Assembly (NCBI GenBank): GCA_030407085.1
Contig: CM059587.1
Span: 25,393,001 to 25,457,000 of the forward strand
DNA: 64,000 nucleotides
DNA from: Trichopria drosophilae
Lineage: Eukaryota > Arthropoda > Insecta > Hymenoptera > Diapriidae
Direction of reading: 5' to 3'
Both the position numbers and the translations under genes were made by a program. The first letter of the stretch is position 1, and each line of letters starts with the position of its first letter. This document shows, in pieces, positions 60,721 to 64,000 of the stretch. The notes under the pieces are model-generated. The model was given only the letters and a program-made list of their open reading frames with translations, was not told the origin of the DNA and did not search any database.

Positions 60721-63700
60721 CCCATTCGACCTAAACGGTTATTAGGACCCCTGTCGCGTGACGATCCGGAACAATGTATGAACCACTAAAAATTGGCATT
60801 TCAAGGTGGCGGATGCTGTATATTATTTTATAGAAAACCTAATTTTATGAATTATTCTGTTTCGATAAAAATAGGCTAGTAATTGCCCCTTTAAACGAAG
60901 AAGCAAGTTTTTATAGGACTTGTATCCTGAACAGTACTCTAACAATCCCCTTCATACAATTCAGTCGATGCTGGGAATTCAAGACTTCCTTTCGACACGA
61001 ATAGAACAACAGTACATTAAAAAACCGACAATAAACATGGTCCACCATCTAATACTTAACCTGCAAGTTTTATAACGTCATAAATTGCAACCCTTATCAA
61101 ACAACAAGTGGTCCATATTTTTCAATATTCGAAATAAAAATGTTCATTTTCGCTACTAATACAGCATATCTTCTATGTAAATGGATATCTTGACACTTTT
61201 ATATTCATAAAAGAACAGTCACTTTATATTTGACGTAACAAATGTACAGGAATTTTAACATATTCTAAAAAACAGCAATATCGCACTAAAACTTTCTAAA
61301 ACAAATATCGATTTTTTACCAAAGAATTTATATTTTAATCGGACAATTCCAATTACATTATGGAAATGTTATTAAAAGTGAATAACCTTTAAAATTTTAC
61401 TAATTAAAACGCAGAATGTTTAGTTTAAAAAGCATAACATCATAACAACCGTCTGGATTCACAACTGAACAACTTTGTGTGCGAGATTTATTTGGAATTT
61501 AGGCGCTATCTACCGTCGTGAGTAGTAATTAATATTTCGTTTTAAAGAATGTATATTTTTATTAAATAATATTCAAAAAATTAAAATAAAAAGTCAATTC
61601 TATAACTCATTCGCATAGTTCCTGTTTAATTAAGATTATGAATTTATACAATTTAAATACGTGAATAATGGTTTTAACGTTTTGTATTTAGATTAAACCG
61701 ATAAATTTTAAATAACTCTAGATAACTTCGGTTCAATCAATTGTTTAAAATCTTCCATAAACTGTTATATAACTTATATCTCATTCTTTTCAAAAGCAAA
61801 AACATTAATACACGAAAAAATAAAATGCCTTTCCTGGGAATGGTATATCAATACGAAAACACAATTTGGAAGGAAACTATTCAATTTTAATCCATATAAT
61901 TAATTCTACCCAGAACTACTGACTGTCGGGAACAAAATTAATTAAGTTTTCCTGGAGAACGAACTCTGATTGTTTTTGTTTCAATATAACATAGCTTATG
62001 ATCGTGTCTTAGTTAGATCGTCGTTTTCAAAATATAATGCCACTGTTTGAATTTACATTGACGTTAGATAGAGTCATAAATGCAAAGAAAGTGAAGCATA
62101 TACGACACGTGTATATGGAAGCAGGATGGAAGAGCTTCGAGTAATTAGCACGAAGCAAAGTTTGTTACATATTGAAAAGCGATTGCTTATTGAAGTGCCT
62201 TGAAGTTATGCTCCACAACAAATAATGTATAATTTTGTAGTGAATACGACGTTACCTAATTACAAAACTTCTTGCTTTCAAGTGATACACCAATGTCGTA
62301 TATATTACAGTTACCTTTCAAAATATAGCCATATACTCGCGATAAGCGCATATAACATGATTAGCTATGCAAGTAGGTCATACATAAATTCTTAGAATTC
62401 AAAAATAAATGCTGTAATGAGGAGGCTAAATAATAAACAAAAAATCGATTTTTTTGTTTCTTAATTTTCCTTGTTAAGATATACAACAGACACTAAGACT
62501 AACGAAAAGCCCATAAAATGGATGTATAACAACAACAAAATTAGAAGAATTACAAATTTTTTAGAAATGCATACATTATCCAACACTTTAAAAAGTTTTA
62601 TCAGCTTCAGACATCTGAGTTGGACGCAACGCATTTTTTATAATTACAAATACAATAATTAGTTAAGTATTTTTCACTTTTAAACATATTTTGTTGCATA
62701 TCTTAAGAATATTATGTTTTTTATACTACCGAAAAATAATCACACCTATATTTATTTCTCTTGTCGTCCACGAAACGTTTTGTAATCTAATGAACAGAAT
62801 GTAAACAATCAGTGATAATAGATTCATAATATTCTACATGTCCATTTGTCAATCAATTCGAAATTGTCATATTGAATAATTGAATTCGATTGTGACGATA
62901 AATATTTTGTACAATGTAATTATTAACCGCTATACTAATTTTCGCCATTTTCTCAAATATTTGAGGAAGTTTATCCTTCAATAGAAACACGATAAAAGCT
63001 TCAATTAGAACTAAAAATAAAGCAAGTACGGAAAAAGTGAAGTTTAGTTTTTAAAATATAAGAAATGATTTTCATGTTTTTACAACAAAAGATAAATGAT
63101 TTCCCGCATTTAAATTTTAATTAAGTTTTAAAACATAAATACACTTTATATATACTTGTAAATGATTAAGTCACATCCTATTTCTGGTTATTAAACATTT
63201 ATTCGATAGCACGGCGAGAGTGAGCAGTAGCGACAGATAATTTGGTAAGACGACATTACACGAATAGAAACAAATTACCATTTAAGGCGATATTTTATTA
63301 CTAGCTAGTATAAATTTTTGTGAAGTAGAAGTTATAAACTTTATTTGAACTCCTTAATGACTAAGATGACTGAATTGTTGACCCATTTACGAAGCTCTCT
63401 AAAAAAATAAAAAATTAAAGTATCAAACGGTTTAATTCAGTAATTATGTTATGCTTATATGTCAATACTTTTACAGGACTGAATTAGAAAATAATTTACT
63501 AATAAAGAATGTATTGAACAATTTGATATAATCATATACACCCCTATTAAGGATGCACTGATCGTAAATTATAAATTCATAATTTCATGAGGTTTTTCTC
63601 TAGAGCTAATGCGATCAATCTGACAAAGATTAAAAAGATTTTTTTACATTTCATTCCGACTCTTTTCATACTTTCGTATTCGGATATTCATAAAATATAA

Positions 63701-64000
63701 TCGAAAACGTAACAAAATGCTATATGTATAAAATAGTATTAAAACATTTGTTGACAAAACTCATAAGAATATCAGTTATTTATTAAGTTCCAAAACTGCC
63801 ATATTGAATCCGACATTATTGAGATCGACTAATGTATTAAAAAGGCACGCTAAAAAAGCGAAATATTTAAGAAGTATATAAAATATAATTACATACTATA
63901 TACGTGTGTAAAACGTTACATTATGAGATAAAAAATTTTGGTTAATAACAATTTATATGAAAAAAATGACTGAATGAAGAAGAAACAGGTATTTTTTTGT
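60721..64000. other. AT-rich DNA without recognised feature
   Basis: Only short incidental ORFs. No splice-bounded coding block, repeat pair or RNA gene was seen. Confidence 0.5.

Overview
The window is AT-rich eukaryotic DNA from an animal, most likely an insect and possibly a hymenopteran. The evidence is spliced exons with GT..AG borders, cysteine-rich GFR-alpha-type exons, a Penelope-like retroelement, LINE remnants, tRNA-derived SINEs and many MITEs. There is no operon structure, no CRISPR array, no rRNA and no intact tRNA gene. Base composition and repeat style support 'insect'; I cannot fix the order or species.

Only one host protein-coding gene can be supported. Two minus-strand exons, 28,607-28,777 (upstream) and 9,196-9,340 (downstream), have good acceptor and donor sites and matching splice phase. 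They encode the second half of one GDNF/GAS1 cysteine-rich domain and the first half of the next. This makes the left half of the window (about 9.3-28.6 kb) a roughly 19 kb intron of a GFR-alpha-like receptor gene. The gene continues off the left edge and towards higher coordinates. Several GC-richer islands (15.2-15.9, 40.3-41.8, 46.6-46.9, 52.5-53.1 and 53.5-54.2 kb) may be 5' exons or regulatory DNA, but none can be assigned.

The rest is mobile-element debris. 0-6 kb: a LINE 3' tail, a TACACGG-ended MITE and a decayed non-LTR reverse transcriptase. 10-19 kb: four inverted-repeat elements and one small palindromic MITE. 26-28 kb: an AT palindrome and a pentamer-based minisatellite. 30.6-31.5 kb: a 934-bp foldback. 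33-39 kb: a hammerhead-like motif, tRNA-derived SINEs, and a SINE split by a 47-bp-TIR MITE that itself holds a smaller MITE. 39.6 kb: a TA-flanked MITE. 42.5-43.7 kb: two palindromic elements. 45-46 and 53-55 kb: copies of dispersed repeats. 57.2-59.8 kb: a 5'-truncated Penelope-like element (RT plus GIY-YIG endonuclease) and a 390-bp MITE, both between a pair of 69-bp inverted repeats. 60-64 kb: almost featureless AT-rich DNA.

The most notable points are the density of long inverted-repeat (foldback) elements, two hammerhead-ribozyme-like cores (one at the Penelope 3' end, one unattached at 33.16 kb), nested insertions that give an order of events, and the split GFR-like domain. I did not find a convincing wholly new system.
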